Assembly: GCA_002900995.3 (NCBI GenBank)
Contig: PJEW03000013.1
Coordinates: 382,208-446,207, forward strand
Reading direction: 5' to 3'
DNA length: 64,000 nt
Source: Ganoderma boninense
Lineage: Eukaryota; Basidiomycota; Agaricomycetes; Polyporales; Polyporaceae
Of this stretch, positions 1-11,310 are shown one piece after another (within the stretch, counting starts at the first letter, position 1; every line of letters begins with the position of its first letter). The notes beneath the pieces are model-generated. The model saw only the letters and a program-made list of their open reading frames with translations. It was not told the DNA's origin and did not search any database. The translations under genes and the position numbers were made by a program.

Positions 1-1
1 G

Positions 2-148
2 ATGAGCATGCATGGCAAGTTTAAGTGGACGAACCCGTGCCCGAACCAGCAGCCTGCGGGGCAGGACTCGGCGTACCAGTTGCTGCCGTCGAAAAACAAA
101 CGGAGGTTGCTCAATCGCGACCGCCCGTCGGATCGCAAGCCTGTGTAA
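2..148 (+). CDS. possible C-terminal end of a gene cut by the window edge
   Basis: A frame that is open from the left edge ends at TAA 146-148. It reads as a Lys/Arg/Asn-rich polar tail of about 48 residues, ending in DRPSDRKPV, with a basic cluster KNKRRLLNRDR that could be a nuclear localisation signal. The ATG at position 2 is probably internal. The residue mix looks protein-like, but nothing else supports it, no domain is recognisable and a chance open frame cannot be excluded. Confidence 0.25.
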   Translation: MSMHGKFKWTNPCPNQQPAGQDSAYQLLPSKNKRRLLNRDRPSDRKPV

Positions 149-1520
149 ACAGCTGTAAGGATGGCTTGACGGCTTTAGGGTTCACACATATATTCCGTCG
201 CATAGCCATAGACGATTATTCCGTGCTTTGCTACAAACAGAAGGTGGGAGATAGACAGCTAACCCGTCATGAACCTGACACAGCGGTGGGGGAAAGCTGT
301 AAGCTCCGTGGAGGAGGGACTGTGGGAAGCTCTCCCAGGACGCAATAAGCTACGAGAATAATACGTAAGTCCTAGGACAAAAGCTTGTGTCCAAAGGATA
401 TGAGACGTGCTTGCTTCTATCGTTTGATCATGCCGTTGAGGAATGCTTCAAGGGGGTTCTTGAAGTCCTCGATACGCTCCTCCTCAAAGCGCGCGACCTC
501 CGACGGCTTCACGAGGCGCGAGAACGATCAAACTCCTGCTTTGCCTCCAGCGCACGTCGCTCTGTTTCTCCAACGATGTTGAGCGGCTGGGCTGGTCTCA
601 AGCTGCAGGAAGTATGCGGAAGTGATCGTGCATTGTAGAATCAAATCCACTGACCCAACCAGTTGATTAGGCGTACTCATCCACTATCGAAGACGTCTAT
701 CAGTCTGCGCAAGTCCAATCCGATGCAGGAAAACGAACCAGTAGTACCTTAGATGATCATCACGTCTCGGATGCTCTGCAGCTCCTGCGCCTTCTACTCG
801 ATCTCTGCTAGACCAGTTAATGAGACACCAGCTGCCCACTGACACCACAGCCTGCAAGCTCTGTAATACATTGGGTGAACTCACCTGCCGCGGTCGCGAC
901 TCCGTATCCAAGGCGCCTTGGAACAGCAAAGCCGTATGCAACGAAGCAGCCCTTCCATCCCTCGAAGTCATGGTCTGAGCAATGACTCGATTGTCGTCGT
1001 TAAACCCCGGCCGAAACGCTCCCGTCCTCGGTGTGCGGCGGAAACGGCACGACGTGTGCCGTCTGCATCTGACACCCTTGAATGCTCGCGGTCATGTGCG
1101 GTCGCGCCTCCTTTCAACAGCCCGGAGATGGGCGTGTTGAGAGACTGGTGGTCGAGGCGATTGACGGACGTGTACGGCTGGCGAGACGTACATGGATGAA
1201 ATGAAAAATGGTGCCACCGCATCGCCGTCCGATCCCGTTGACGTCTATGTCCGAGGCGCTCGGAGGTTCACCCGCATCGGGCTCCTCAGTCGCGCTCCGT
1301 CTCCCAATCGGCCTCCTATCCTTTGACAACGGTACATTTATATCTCGAAGTAAATACTAGTATTTTTTTCACTCAAAATGGTCCCCAACGTTGGGGGGAG
1401 ACCAAGGGGGATCAATGAGATAGATGCTCACGTCATACAAATGCCGTACTAGGCGCTCACGGGCCGGGACAGAGTCGGCTTGATATTGGCCCCTGCACGA
1501 AAACACTGCCCTGGCCGGGA
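149..1520. other. stretch without a recognisable gene
   Basis: Short open frames occur on both strands but none shows a domain, a convincing splice pattern or a biased composition. The only structure I see is a perfect 14-bp palindrome, CCCCAACGTTGGGG, at 1383-1396. Confidence 0.5.
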
Positions 1521-1576
1521 TCGGCTATTATGTAAGGACGCGGTCTTGGTTCATAAAAGGAAACGATACCATACTC
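1521..1576 (+). promoter_or_regulatory. promoter block of small membrane protein copy 1
   Basis: The block holds GGCTATTATGTAA followed after about 18 nt by TTCATAAAAGGAAACGATACCATAC. Near-identical blocks lie at 20473-20535 and, inverted, at 40558-40619, each about 185-215 bp upstream of the ATG of a related small protein. The ATA-rich end may serve as the TATA element. That a non-coding block is kept at fixed distance from three related ORFs is what suggests a promoter; transcription itself is inferred. Confidence 0.6.
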
Positions 1577-1753
1577 CCAAAGGTTTCTTGAGATACTTGC
1601 GGGATCAGTCTGTGAGCGCGCATTGTACACGCATCTGCTCGATTATCTAATCAATCACGATTCGGAGTGCTGTGTTCGACTTCTTCGACAGCGTCCGAGA
1701 GAACCATCTTCTTGCCACCACCATCCCATCCCATACTGCTCACTCTGTGCACA

Positions 1754-2086
1754 ATGTCGTCCACAACTCTGTCTTCTCTTAGCTATGAAAGTTTCACAGG
1801 TGCTTTGACCGCTTTTATTCTCGTCTGTGGGGCGTACAAGCTCGCCCTGGAGCGCGCGCATGAAAGAGCGTTAGCTCGTCGCCGCCCGGCCATCAGCAAA
1901 AGTGTAAAAGTGTCGGCTAACTTCGCCTGTACGCGCCGGACCAGGGAAGCGCGAAAAGCTCACGCAATCTCCCTGGAGAATGGTTTGCGTAACGGCTCGA
2001 TGGCCTGCCCACGGGATCTCGCCCCAGAGAGGTGGGAGGGTGGGCCGCCCCATCCGATCCCATGCAATCCTCACAAGATCTCGTGA
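1754..2086 (+). CDS. small single-pass membrane protein, copy 1
   Basis: The start ATG follows a pyrimidine-rich leader. The first 43 residues align with two other small proteins in this window (20747 plus, 40366 minus): a short polar N-terminus, a hydrophobic segment (residues about 15-32, FTGALTAFILVCGAYKLAL), then a basic stretch RAHERALARRR. This pattern suggests one transmembrane helix with a basic flank, or a tail-in membrane peptide. The region after about residue 45 overlaps a dispersed repeat core (1886-1920) and ends in a palindrome, so the original C-terminus may have been replaced by repeat insertion, and the 110-residue length is uncertain (copies 2 and 3 are 62 and 71 residues). 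Function unknown. Confidence 0.5.
   Translation: MSSTTLSSLSYESFTGALTAFILVCGAYKLALERAHERALARRRPAISKSVKVSANFACTRRTREARKAHAISLENGLRNGSMACPRDLAPERWEGGPPHPIPCNPHKIS
1886..1920 (+). repeat. dispersed repeat core, copy 1
   Basis: The core CATCAGCAAAAGTGTAAAAG followed by TGTCGGC is also found inverted at 3939-3974 with a few changes. Downstream of both cores the sequence is rich in short inverted and CG-rich words, suggesting two diverged members of a short interspersed element. Ends and target duplications are not visible. Confidence 0.4.
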
Positions 2087-2102
2087 GGATTGCATGGGAT
2101 CG
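2055..2102. repeat. perfect palindrome with 20-bp arms
   Basis: The left arm 2055-2074 is the exact reverse complement of the right arm 2083-2102, with an 8-nt loop AAGATCTC. The arm starts CGATCCCATGCAATCC. It sits across the 3' end of small membrane protein copy 1 and could be a transcription end hairpin, the terminus of a small fold-back element or a protein-binding site. I see no second copy in the window. Confidence 0.85.
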
Positions 2103-2352
2103 TGGTGGTGGCAGTGTAGTACCGTGTCGATATTCCAATGCTAACCTGTATGGGATGGTCAGGGCTTTTGCATATTGCGCGCTGAGGCAATATTACGAAG
2201 CCCATGCAGTTAGAGGTTGAGGTGGAGAGGGTGTGTAGCATGCGTCCGGGGTGGTCTCGGCTCCGCCATCTTGTTCGGGATGGCAGTAAGTCATGTACAA
2301 TCTTAAATATAATATGAAATACGGTTTCGCTCTCGCCCACAGATGTCCCGAG
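2103..2352. other. no gene seen
   Basis: No supported coding sequence; AT-rich words only. Confidence 0.4.
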
Positions 2353-3056
2353 TCAGGCTGGGAAACAGGCGGGTGTACAAAACAACCAACAGTAATATGA
2401 CATACATATACAAGTGAAATATAGGAGCATAATAACGACGGCGTGCGCAAGCAGGTTGCTCCCGGCCGAGAACATACAGAGGGGATATAACGAAGCCACC
2501 GGCGGCCTGACCTTCCGGTCCTGATAACCCAAAGCATGCACCGTAGTCAGCAACTCACCTGTTCGCAAATAGAGTATAGTGTTATGCGCGCACCTTCGCA
2601 AGCTGCTAACTGAAGGGCCGACTCGGATTTGCGCGAAGAAAATAATAGCGTTGCCTGTCAGATAGTCTTCAGCAATCAAAAATGGATCTGTTACGTCCGC
2701 CACAAGACGGTCCTGCTCACCATCAGCGAAGTACAGGTACTCAGGAGTTCCAGTGAGTGTATGCGCATATATGGTACGTCTCAGTACGTATATGCGGGTG
2801 TCAAGACTCAAGGCGGACTTACGTGAAATAGTTTCGCGGGCACCCGGACCCTGGAGCTCAGTGAAGACAGCGGCGGGCCTTGAGCAGTCGAAGAGGGGGC
2901 ACGGAGGTACTTCTTCTCGGACTTGAGATGAGATGGATGGCGAGTGTGGGTAGAGGACTTGGGGGGACCAGATGGTGGGAGGAAGGAAACCAAGGGTGTT
3001 CGCGTTTTTTCTCTGGCAGGTCCATTTATCGGACTGTCAAAACCGGATGATGTCAT
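2353..3056 (-). CDS. putative two-exon gene of unknown function
   Basis: The first open stretch starts at ATG 3056 and is Ser/Pro/Lys-rich, ending in RVRVPAKLFH just before a consensus donor GTAAGT (near 2822). A second open stretch continues with YLYFADGEQDRLVADVTDP and FLIAEDYLTGNAIIFFAQI and ends with a hydrophobic, Cys-rich tail (LLYFTCICMSYYCWLFC). Joining them keeps phase 0 if an unusual GAG acceptor is used (about 84-nt intron), so the junction is uncertain. The second exon has the look of real protein: alternating hydrophobic strands and an acidic turn. The hydrophobic tail could be read-through beyond a missed donor (GTGAGT near 2558). I do not recognise the family. Confidence 0.35.
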
Positions 3057-4664
3057 CCGACGCGACGCGTCCTGTTTAAGTACGGTAGCTGCTTATCACG
3101 TGGGCGCGCACGGAGCTCACAAGCGGGACTAACCTACTCGGCCGAGACCGTCCTTTCTCCACCACGTCTCTTGCATCTGGCCCTTCTGATCCTCCGGATT
3201 CTTTTCATCGTTGTCTTCACAAGGAGCAACATCACCTCTGACCAGCCTCCAAGTTTCCAACCATCTAGCCAACAGTAGATTGTGTCAACAGTGGTCTGAG
3301 CTCTGACCGGGTACGTGTATCGACCAGCAGACGGGAAAAAGGACTTCAGGAGACCAGGGAGCGGCGCAGATTTAAGAACAAGAATGATGACAAGGCTATG
3401 AAGCACAGGAGGGTTAGTGGCTCCGAACGAGCCGCCAGCTCACGGTACGTCGCAGTAGATTCCACCATCCATTTCGATTAGCATATATGCATGGAACGTG
3501 ATTTTCGTGACATTGAGGATCCCTCGTCGGCCCCCGTTGTTGTGAGTGTCGTGTGTCGAGAGATGTTCTCAGCATATGAGAACGTAGTTGGGTGGCCCAC
3601 ATTCGAGTTTTCCTGGCATCTTAAAGTCTCTTGTCGTAGTTTACAGTAAATATATCATTTGAACTGTTGCAACGCGGCTTAAGTAGTAGGCATCGTATGC
3701 CGTCTCCTGGCTACTCTCATTTCAAGTTGTATACTTACTATTGACACCTATAAATATTGCACGGCGTGATGTCTATGCGCAACTGTGCCATAACAGAGTG
3801 AGTTAGTATGGGGGCGTATTTCCGCCCTCAAAGTGCGCGGGATTGCGAGGATTGCGCGATGATGCCCTCCTGTCGCTGAAATCGGACAGCCTCGTGTTCC
3901 CGCGCGCTTATGAGCGGTGGAGGCAGGGTCCGCATGCCCGGCCGACATTTTTTCACTTTTGCTGATGGCCCGCCGAGGCACTTCGCAGGTGGAGCAAGGC
4001 ATTCTCCGCGACGGCTCTTCAGGTATGTAACGTCGATCTATCTAGATCGTTGCTGATCTGATACATTGTGGTGTTGTTAGATGCCTAGACGCTAACCAAG
4101 TACAGCGTCCCACTCCTCCTTGATGCACCACCTCTTACGCTTCTTACTAGTTTCTCCTCCAAAAGTTCTTGGATCTGCCGTGGCATTTATAATGTCCGTC
4201 GCCTGTACGCTTGGGTTTGGTAAGTCTCACTTATTCTCTTCCATGCGTCATCGGTGCCAACCATTCGTTCAGGCACGTCGGAGACCGGCGCGAAGGCATT
4301 CGGTAGTCGGCTTTGTCTCAACATGTAATCAACGTCTCTGTGCACCGTTCAGTATGCGTATCATAGGTTGAAGTCTGCGCTCTTATCCTTGAGATTCAGT
4401 TACAATGTTGCAATCTGAAAAGATCCCGTTAGTCCAGCGTAGTGCGGATGGGGGTACCATGGCATGATTTACTGCTACAACTAGGTCCATACCTTACTCC
4501 AGTGTACACAGCTGCGGCTCAGCTCAGATGTCACACTACTTTGTATATACCAATAGACAACGTAATATATTTTTACGACACATTCTAACATTATAGCTCA
4601 TGTCATGACGAAGAGAACACTGTTTCGAATGCTCTCAGGTCGTCGAAGTTTCTATCATAATTAA
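3057..4664. other. no supported gene; one repeat copy inside
   Basis: Short unrelated frames only. The inverted repeat core at 3939-3974 lies here, and a small hairpin CGATCTATCTAGATCG at about 4031-4046. AT-rich around 4500-4660. Confidence 0.4.
3939..3974 (-). repeat. dispersed repeat core, copy 2 (inverted)
   Basis: On the minus strand this reads GGCCATCAGCAAAAGTG then AAAAAATGTCGGCC, matching the core at 1886-1920 with a small length change in the A-run. Flanks are only weakly alike, so the copies are old or only the core is shared. Confidence 0.4.
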
Positions 4665-7304
4665 TCAATGCATGGAGACCATCTGTGAACCGTACGAAGT
4701 GGGTAGGGTGCCCCCTCTTCTCGGGTGCTGTGTGAGAGGGGGAGAGCCGATCGGACTTCCTGCTTCCCGAGCGCTTCGACTGGGCGGGACACAGACCGCT
4801 CGGTCATTGTGCCATTTACGCGGACAGACAGCCACTACTTGTGGACCTGGAAATAGAGGGATCAAGGGCGTTCATCGCAGTGGCAGCGGCGATGCCAAAT
4901 TATGGCGGCTGGTGTGGTTGGAGAGGAGACGCCCTCGGCGGTATCCCCCAAACACGTTGTGTAGCGTATACGTCCAGGTGTATCCGGGAGGATGTGAGGA
5001 CTACAACGAGGTCTGCAGACCGAAGGGCGCCCTGCCTTTGAGGGTCGTCGCAGGTACATCTGCAGAATGCAGATGTATCCGTTACTCACGTACCATATTC
5101 TCTTGGGTACTTGTTATATCTCTGCTCCACGCCCTCCAGATTGTGGGAAACGACTTCCCGAATCTAACGCGAACCTCTGAGGGAGAATCGACCGCCGGGC
5201 AGGGTTATCCCCCTGCGACTTGAAGTCCGAAGTTTAGGTTCAACTTAGTAGCATGAGATCACTGTGCGCAAAACTTGCCGAAGGATGACACTGTGAGATC
5301 GGCGAGGGATCATGGTGAAAGGGGCCAGAAAAACTGACAACAGTGGTGCAACGGAGGATGTAGTCCCGGAAGGCCGAGCTGTCGTGTAGAATGAGGCCCG
5401 GGATGGACAAGTGTGAAGTAGTATGCCAGTGCCAGTGGTCCTGCGAGCCACACCAAAGCATCGCCAACGCCCGTGCTCGGGGCGCCGACCCGCTGAAGAG
5501 CCTATGCGGTACCTGTCAAGTAAATGTGAGCGTAAATCCAATAAACCTGTTAGAATAATACCTACGTTATGCAAACATCTGATAGGACAGACCAGGGACA
5601 GACATTGTACGGCCCGTCACGCGTCACGGCCGTACTGCAGGAGCAGAAAGCACTTCTTTCCAAATCTGGAAGTATACGCGCCCGAAAAATCCTCGCCATT
5701 GCGGACCGCCGAGTTGGGCATAGGCCCTCTCGTGAATCCGAAGGCACCTCGCCAATGCAGATCCGTGAGCAATTTCTCAGCTTGATCGCATTGCAAAGTC
5801 TTACTTTCTCACTCTGAGTCTCTCGCGTTTCGGCTCGCTCTAACTTCGGGGACTCCCCCCATACGACCCCTTGCCCTATGTGCCGCCTTGAATCTACTCG
5901 ATTGTCGAACATCGTGAGAGACGAGAACAGAGTGGAGTTTGGGCGGATGGATGAAGAGGAGGACAGGAGGATAGGCGGGCGAGGCATATTTCAGGCTGGG
6001 GGTCCATGTAAGTCCTGATTTTGGCTCATTTCTCTCGTATCAATTTTTTCCTTCAGCCAGGACGTGCAAACCATGTTCTGCCACCTGTAGATCACATATC
6101 ACACGGCATTCTACTATCCTCGATCAACCTCGGGTCCTTCTCCACATCTCATCCGCGACGCACACCCTCTAGGTCTCTTCCCTCACCTGTCCCGCTCCAA
6201 GGAGCTCTGCCGGGACTCCTTCAGTTCCTCACTCGACACCCTTCTCCGCTATCCACCTCATTGCCCCCTGCGATCCCCCCTTCCCCCAGACGTGCCCATG
6301 GCTGTCACCTCATCTTCCTTACTTCCCAGACACGTTAACCAGTGCATTGTCTTCTCCACTACCGCGCTGTCTGCCAGCGCGCGCCCTCTCCTCCTCTCCG
6401 CGAAGCGTCGCTCGCTGTCGTGTGTCGTTCCCCGCGACGGGCCCAACGCCTCGCTGCCGCCTCCCGTTCTCCACGCAATATTCTATGGCGCGTCGCCTTT
6501 GCATCCCCTGTGACCAAGAGGTCGCGCTCCTACCTCATTCCACTCCCTGCACACCCTGTGCCGAATGTGTCCATCGACCTCGTGGAAGCTATAGACCGCT
6601 GTCTCCTCATCACCTGCAAGCGCGTCAAGTGCCCCCTTTCCTCCACCGCCCACATTGCCTCTGAGCCTCTGACGACTCCGTGGTCGACGGTGTCGGCTTC
6701 TACACCTCCCTCACTCGTGTCCGTTTGGCGGTTTGAAGAGCACCGCCGGTATTCCTTATGCTCCATCTCCACCCGCACTTGCTTTATTGTCCATCGCCAT
6801 ACCTTCCCGCCTTCCGGCTCATGCCACCCCCCACGGCCGTCCTGCGCCAGCAACGAGCGCGTTCCTCACCCCGATGGAAATTATGTGCCGCTATTTTTTT
6901 ATCACCTGCAAGTGTGCCAACCCGGCCCTTCTCCGTCTTCGTAGTCTCAACCAGCTCATCTGCATTCCCCTCTCCAACTTAGCCTCACTCACTGGGAAGT
7001 CGCTGGTCACTACTACGTGCCGCTGTCTGAGCTCTCTATCCTCGCGCTCTTCGAGCGGGGGCCTCACGAGCTCTATTCTTGCCGACTTTTCCTCTGACCT
7101 CGGTCTTAGGCCACGTCATTATCCATCCGTTCTATCGTCTCATGCATCCAGCTTCTCCCAATCTCTCGTGCACAATTTTCATTGCTATCGTCCCATCGCG
7201 TTTCGCAGTCCCGCGACCTTCGGTTTCGTCCGCTTCCATCTCGCGTTTCTTTGTCTCGCCTCCTGCATCCTCGTTGGCGTCGCGTTCTGCAGTAGCGCGG
7301 CACA
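4665..7304. other. no supported gene; 183-codon frame of doubtful meaning
   Basis: A frame at 4672-5223 is open for 183 codons but is Arg/Gly-rich with no domain, and the two overlapping frames are also open, which points to composition rather than selection. A hairpin with perfect 10-bp arms (TACATCTGCA, GAA loop) lies at about 5055-5077. From about 6100 to 7290 the plus strand is strongly pyrimidine-rich (CT tracts), as often seen upstream of basidiomycete genes or in decayed retroelements. Confidence 0.4.
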
Positions 7305-9145
7305 ATGTCGATGTTCTATATGCCCCCGCGCAGCGCCCCAAGCTCCCCCGTTTTCGATCCCAACAATGTTCATTCGCTCTACAGATTTTTCGACGACCTA
7401 GAGTACTGTTTTGCCGCCGCAGGAGTTGAAGATGACACCGCGAAGAAGCAACACAAGCACGCGCTACGCTTCCGATTTCGAGAAGACAATCTTGCATGCT
7501 TCCCCCGAGTTCACGGTCCGCGACAGCGACTACGACGCATTTATTGAAGAGGGCGATAATCAAGGACTACATCGGCGGCTCCCTGTTTTCCATCCACGGC
7601 CTCGCGTCCCCTCGTCGAAGCAACCACCAACACCGGCATCTCGTCTCTCAAGGCGTTCAGCGAATACTCACGTCAGTCGTCCTCGTCTTGAGCAGCTACC
7701 GCAACCACGAGGGCGCGGTTATTTGTTTTTGCAAGGCATTGAAGACAGTCTCGCCCAAGCGGTTATTCAACGTTGATGCGGAACTCACCCCTTTGTCCCT
7801 TATCCTAGACAATCGTATTCGCTTGATCAGCTTACAGCAGCGGCACACCACGTCCCCGACTCCACAATTAACAGTGACCATGGCGCCTTCTCGGCCTGAC
7901 AACTATACTGAGCTCCTCGAAGCCAGTGAGGCTCTTGCGGTGGCGAAGTTCGCATTTGCGCAGCTCCAACATCAGCAGTAGTTCCTGTCCCAGCCCATCT
8001 CGCGCCTCTCGACCGTCCTGACACCCGCGTACTTGACGGAGAAAACGACTGGCAGAGGAAGGCGCGGAGAGGAGGGCCGAACGGCAGAAGAGAGCTGATC
8101 AGCTTGCAGAGTGAGAGCGGGAGGAGGCTCTGGCTGCATTGGTGAGTACATATATGCACCTTCGGAGGGCTGTGTCTGACATGATGCAAGGCCACCGTGG
8201 AGCCTGTACGACCACCCTCTCCTCCCTCATTGCCTGAACCCACTACAGAGCGGAGGCGCAAGGCTCTCAGGCAGCTCGAGGACTTCTTTCCCACGCCCTC
8301 AAGGCTGCTCACCCTCACATTGCGACCCCACGAGCCTTCCGCCATTCCGTCACCCCGGTTGACACCCACATTAACGCCGTTGTCGACCTCTCACCGCAGG
8401 CCCAGACACCTTCTCGCAAGCCACCCACTGTTTATCGCACCGAGCCTGACGCATTCGGCTTCTGCTGCATGTTTCGCGTCCAACCAAAGCGCGCCCTAGG
8501 CAATACCGAACGCTCTCAGCTGCATGCGATCCCTGCGCCTTCCCCCAGTTCGCTGCGTCCACAGTCGACCCCGCGCGGACCCCTCTCGAGACACATGTCG
8601 AGTGTCAAAGGTCTCACAGTACTACTACTAGACCCATGGGCGCCATTTCCCAACGTCTCGACATTCGATTTGCTGTCCTGGCAGAACACCGTGCTGAAGA
8701 TCTCGCAAAGTTCAACTCTGCGCATGAAGTGACGCGCCTCGGCAGTTTGCTGAAGAAGCGAAGCTCTTACCTCTTTTGGCGCGCGATGGCCGGACGAGGG
8801 CCTCCGTCAAGCTACGCGTTTCCAGGGAGAATGCTCGCCATGCATCCAAGGCAGAGTCACTCCGAAGTTCAAAGTAGAGGATTTGTATGTCCGTTCCCTC
8901 CCAGGAGTCGTTATCAGTGCGCTTCGACACCCGAACTTTTGCGACTGGCGGACCCTCCTTCCTCAGGTCTTCTGGAAGTCCCTCAGCTCTTTCCCCCATC
9001 GCTGGCCTCCTCTCCCACGTCCTCTCGCTCATCCTCGCCCTCACCATCATCAAATTCCTCGTCCTCACAGCACTCAGATTCCTCCTCTCACTCTGGCTTG
9101 GACGCATCTTCAAACTCCAGCATATACGAAGGTCTCCGTGTCTAG
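7305..9145 (+). pseudogene. decayed retrotransposon gag-like gene
   Basis: The opening reads PRSAPSSPVFDPNN then SLYRFFDDLEYCFAAAGVED, followed in a shifted frame by ASDFEKTILHASPEFTVRD and SDYDAFIE, and in a third frame by IIKDYIGGSLFSIHGL. This order (Pro-rich start, helix with FxxDxE, a 'proceed to next residue' segment, then an acid-rich helix) is what I know from the gag of basidiomycete Ty3/gypsy-type elements. At least two frameshifts break it. A later open stretch (8636-9145) ends in a long Ser-rich tail. I see no protease, reverse transcriptase or integrase motif and could not identify LTRs, so this is a remnant. The assignment rests on memory of the family. Confidence 0.4.
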
Positions 9146-10329
9146 TCCGAAGTTTACAACTCAGATACGATGCTGGGGGCGGACGCGTCTTCGCCAGCGG
9201 CCACGCGAGGCGGGAGACCCATCTGAACTCGGGTACTTTGTCATAGCGATGTTCCTCTGGTCAGACTCAACCCACCCTCACGAGCTTTGGATCAGCCTCT
9301 CTGCCGCCGATTCGCATGTGATTTGCAGATCAGAGCAAGTATGTTCGAGCGCGAACATCCACGTCCTCTGCCAGCCATCTCGCCTACGTCCCATCCGTTA
9401 GTCCTCTGCGTGCTGGCGCATGCATGGCGACTTACGTGAACATCGGAGTCGCCCTCAACCGTGAATGTGGGTAACGCCTCTTGCGGCGACTGTAGTCGGG
9501 GATCTGTCTAAGGGTCGTCTCGGAGTAAGTTCGAATTTCATCGAGAATCCTGGCGCATTTGCTCAGGTTTGCGCATGATAGCTTTTCGGAAGCAGATCCC
9601 AGTCCGGACCCGCTTGTGGCAAGTCAGATAGATGTGTCCTGGTGAGTAAGGTATGAATCAACGTTTACTGACATGTGCTAAGGTAGCCTCGCCCTCTGTC
9701 AGGCAAAGACTGGTCTGAAGACCTCGAGATTCGCCTTTCCTAGGTGGGACGACCAGCAGGCGGGTAGGGTATATTTTGTGCCCACCCCGGCCGTCGTATT
9801 CATAAATCGGACTGAGAGCTTCTCGATCACCATAGCCATTGCCTTGTAATGTCATCACTTATGTCGGATCGTCTTGTCGCGCGAGCGAGGTAGTCAGCTT
9901 TGAGAGAGGCTGCCAGTCGTCCTGCCGTTCATGTTGCAGAGGGACTTCAGGCGGTCATCGGACGAGTTTGAAGCCATGCCATGGTCGCTGTTGCTGCCGC
10001 TGCGGAAGCACCGCATATTACTTACAGGGCAGGTCGCAAATGTAATCTCGCAGATGTCCTTGATCATAGCCTCTCCTGTCACGAGGTGCATACAAGGGAG
10101 ACGTGTCCGAAGCTAGACGCTAGCGGACTTCATCACCGCTTATTTCCCTGCTACCGTCTACGCTATTTTACTCTCTGCATACACACAACGGTCACTACTC
10201 TCCAGGATGCACTGGGAGTCTAAGCATTATGAACGGCGCATCGGCGTGTCTAAGCACCCTGCCGACCCGCCACCCCTCCTCTTGCACACAAGGCTACCAG
10301 ACGTACCCAGCAGAATATTCGAACTACAC
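9146..10329. other. no gene recognised
   Basis: Several short frames, none with a domain or a consistent exon structure. Confidence 0.4.
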
Positions 10330-11310
10330 AATGGCATGCGTTCCAACTCTCCTCCGTGCCCGCATGCCACTCACAACCTCAAGGTCCCTGGACGAAGACC
10401 GCCCTGTCCGTCGTTGGTAATCAGCCCTCTTACCCGAAACAAGCGTCCTTCAATTCGGAGAGAACCGCGACGTGCTCGGCCACCGCACCATGTCTGGACA
10501 ACATTGCCACACACTCGCACGACCCGCGCCACCTGCCCTCCACACCCGTATTGTCCGATCCGTCGGCCCTACTGTAATCCTACGTACCGCCTGCACGTGG
10601 AGAAGCATGCTTTTCGGACGGTTTCACAGTCCGCGGCCGTCGTGAGCTGCGCTCGACACCTATGGCAGCGTCCCAGACGCATACCGCGTCCTCGAACTCG
10701 AGGTAGTTGTGGATACTCCGAGAAGGAACCTGCCGATGGGCATGGCAGACACATCGCGTATGCATATGAGCTCGCCCATCTTGCCGCCCATGTGCGCGAG
10801 CCTGACGATGCTACCGGTCTACGGGCCGTGGCAAGGCGCGTGCATTCGCTCGTAGAGTCGAACGCAGCGATGGTACTTCATGCCTGAGGTCGCATTTGCG
10901 GGCCTTCTGAGTAGCATCATCGTGTCGGCGGGGCCGGCGTCCTCGGAGGGAGGTTTGCAGAGTGAACGACGCAGAGTGCCCGACGTGACGTTCACGATGC
11001 AGCACTCCCCGCGAGCCACGATCCGTCCGTCGAAGGAGAACGCCAAATAGACTATGGCGCGTTCAAGTGCGCATTGCGGCTATATGGCAGTGAGTGCATC
11101 CCAGAGCCTTGCGGTCTCGTCCTCGAACTCGGTCGCCATCGTGCCGCCATGGGGCGACCGTGCAATGGGCCCGGCATGGCCCTTGAGCGCCGCGATTTCG
11201 CACACGCTTGAACTGCGACTGAAGTCCCGAACCGCAACCTTCCCGTCGTTGCAGCCAAAAAGGAGACATCGGCTGTGTGGGAAGAACGTGAGCAAGCTCA
11301 CGGGCTAGTA
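10330..11310 (-). pseudogene. WD40-repeat protein fossil
   Basis: Several WD40 fragments follow one another on the minus strand. The most upstream reads LLFGCNDGKVAVRDF, then IAALKGHAGPIA and SPHGGTMATEFEDETARLWD (about 11080-11290), a nearly complete blade with the GH and WD ends. Next come LAFSFDGRIVARGE (about 11030), FEDAVCVWDAAIG (about 10680) and FSPN-stop-RTLVSG (about 10460), where a Gly codon appears to have become TGA. Frames differ between fragments. Such WD40 arrays are usually C-terminal to NACHT/NTPase domains in basidiomycetes, but I found no P-loop upstream. Non-functional remnant. Confidence 0.55.

Noticed and set aside
4672..5223. 183-codon plus frame as a gene
   Set aside because: No domain, other frames open too, no leader or splice pattern.
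10207..10887. 226-codon plus-strand frame
   Set aside because: Arg/Pro/His-rich, no domain, and it lies opposite recognisable WD40 fragments on the minus strand; a compositional shadow.
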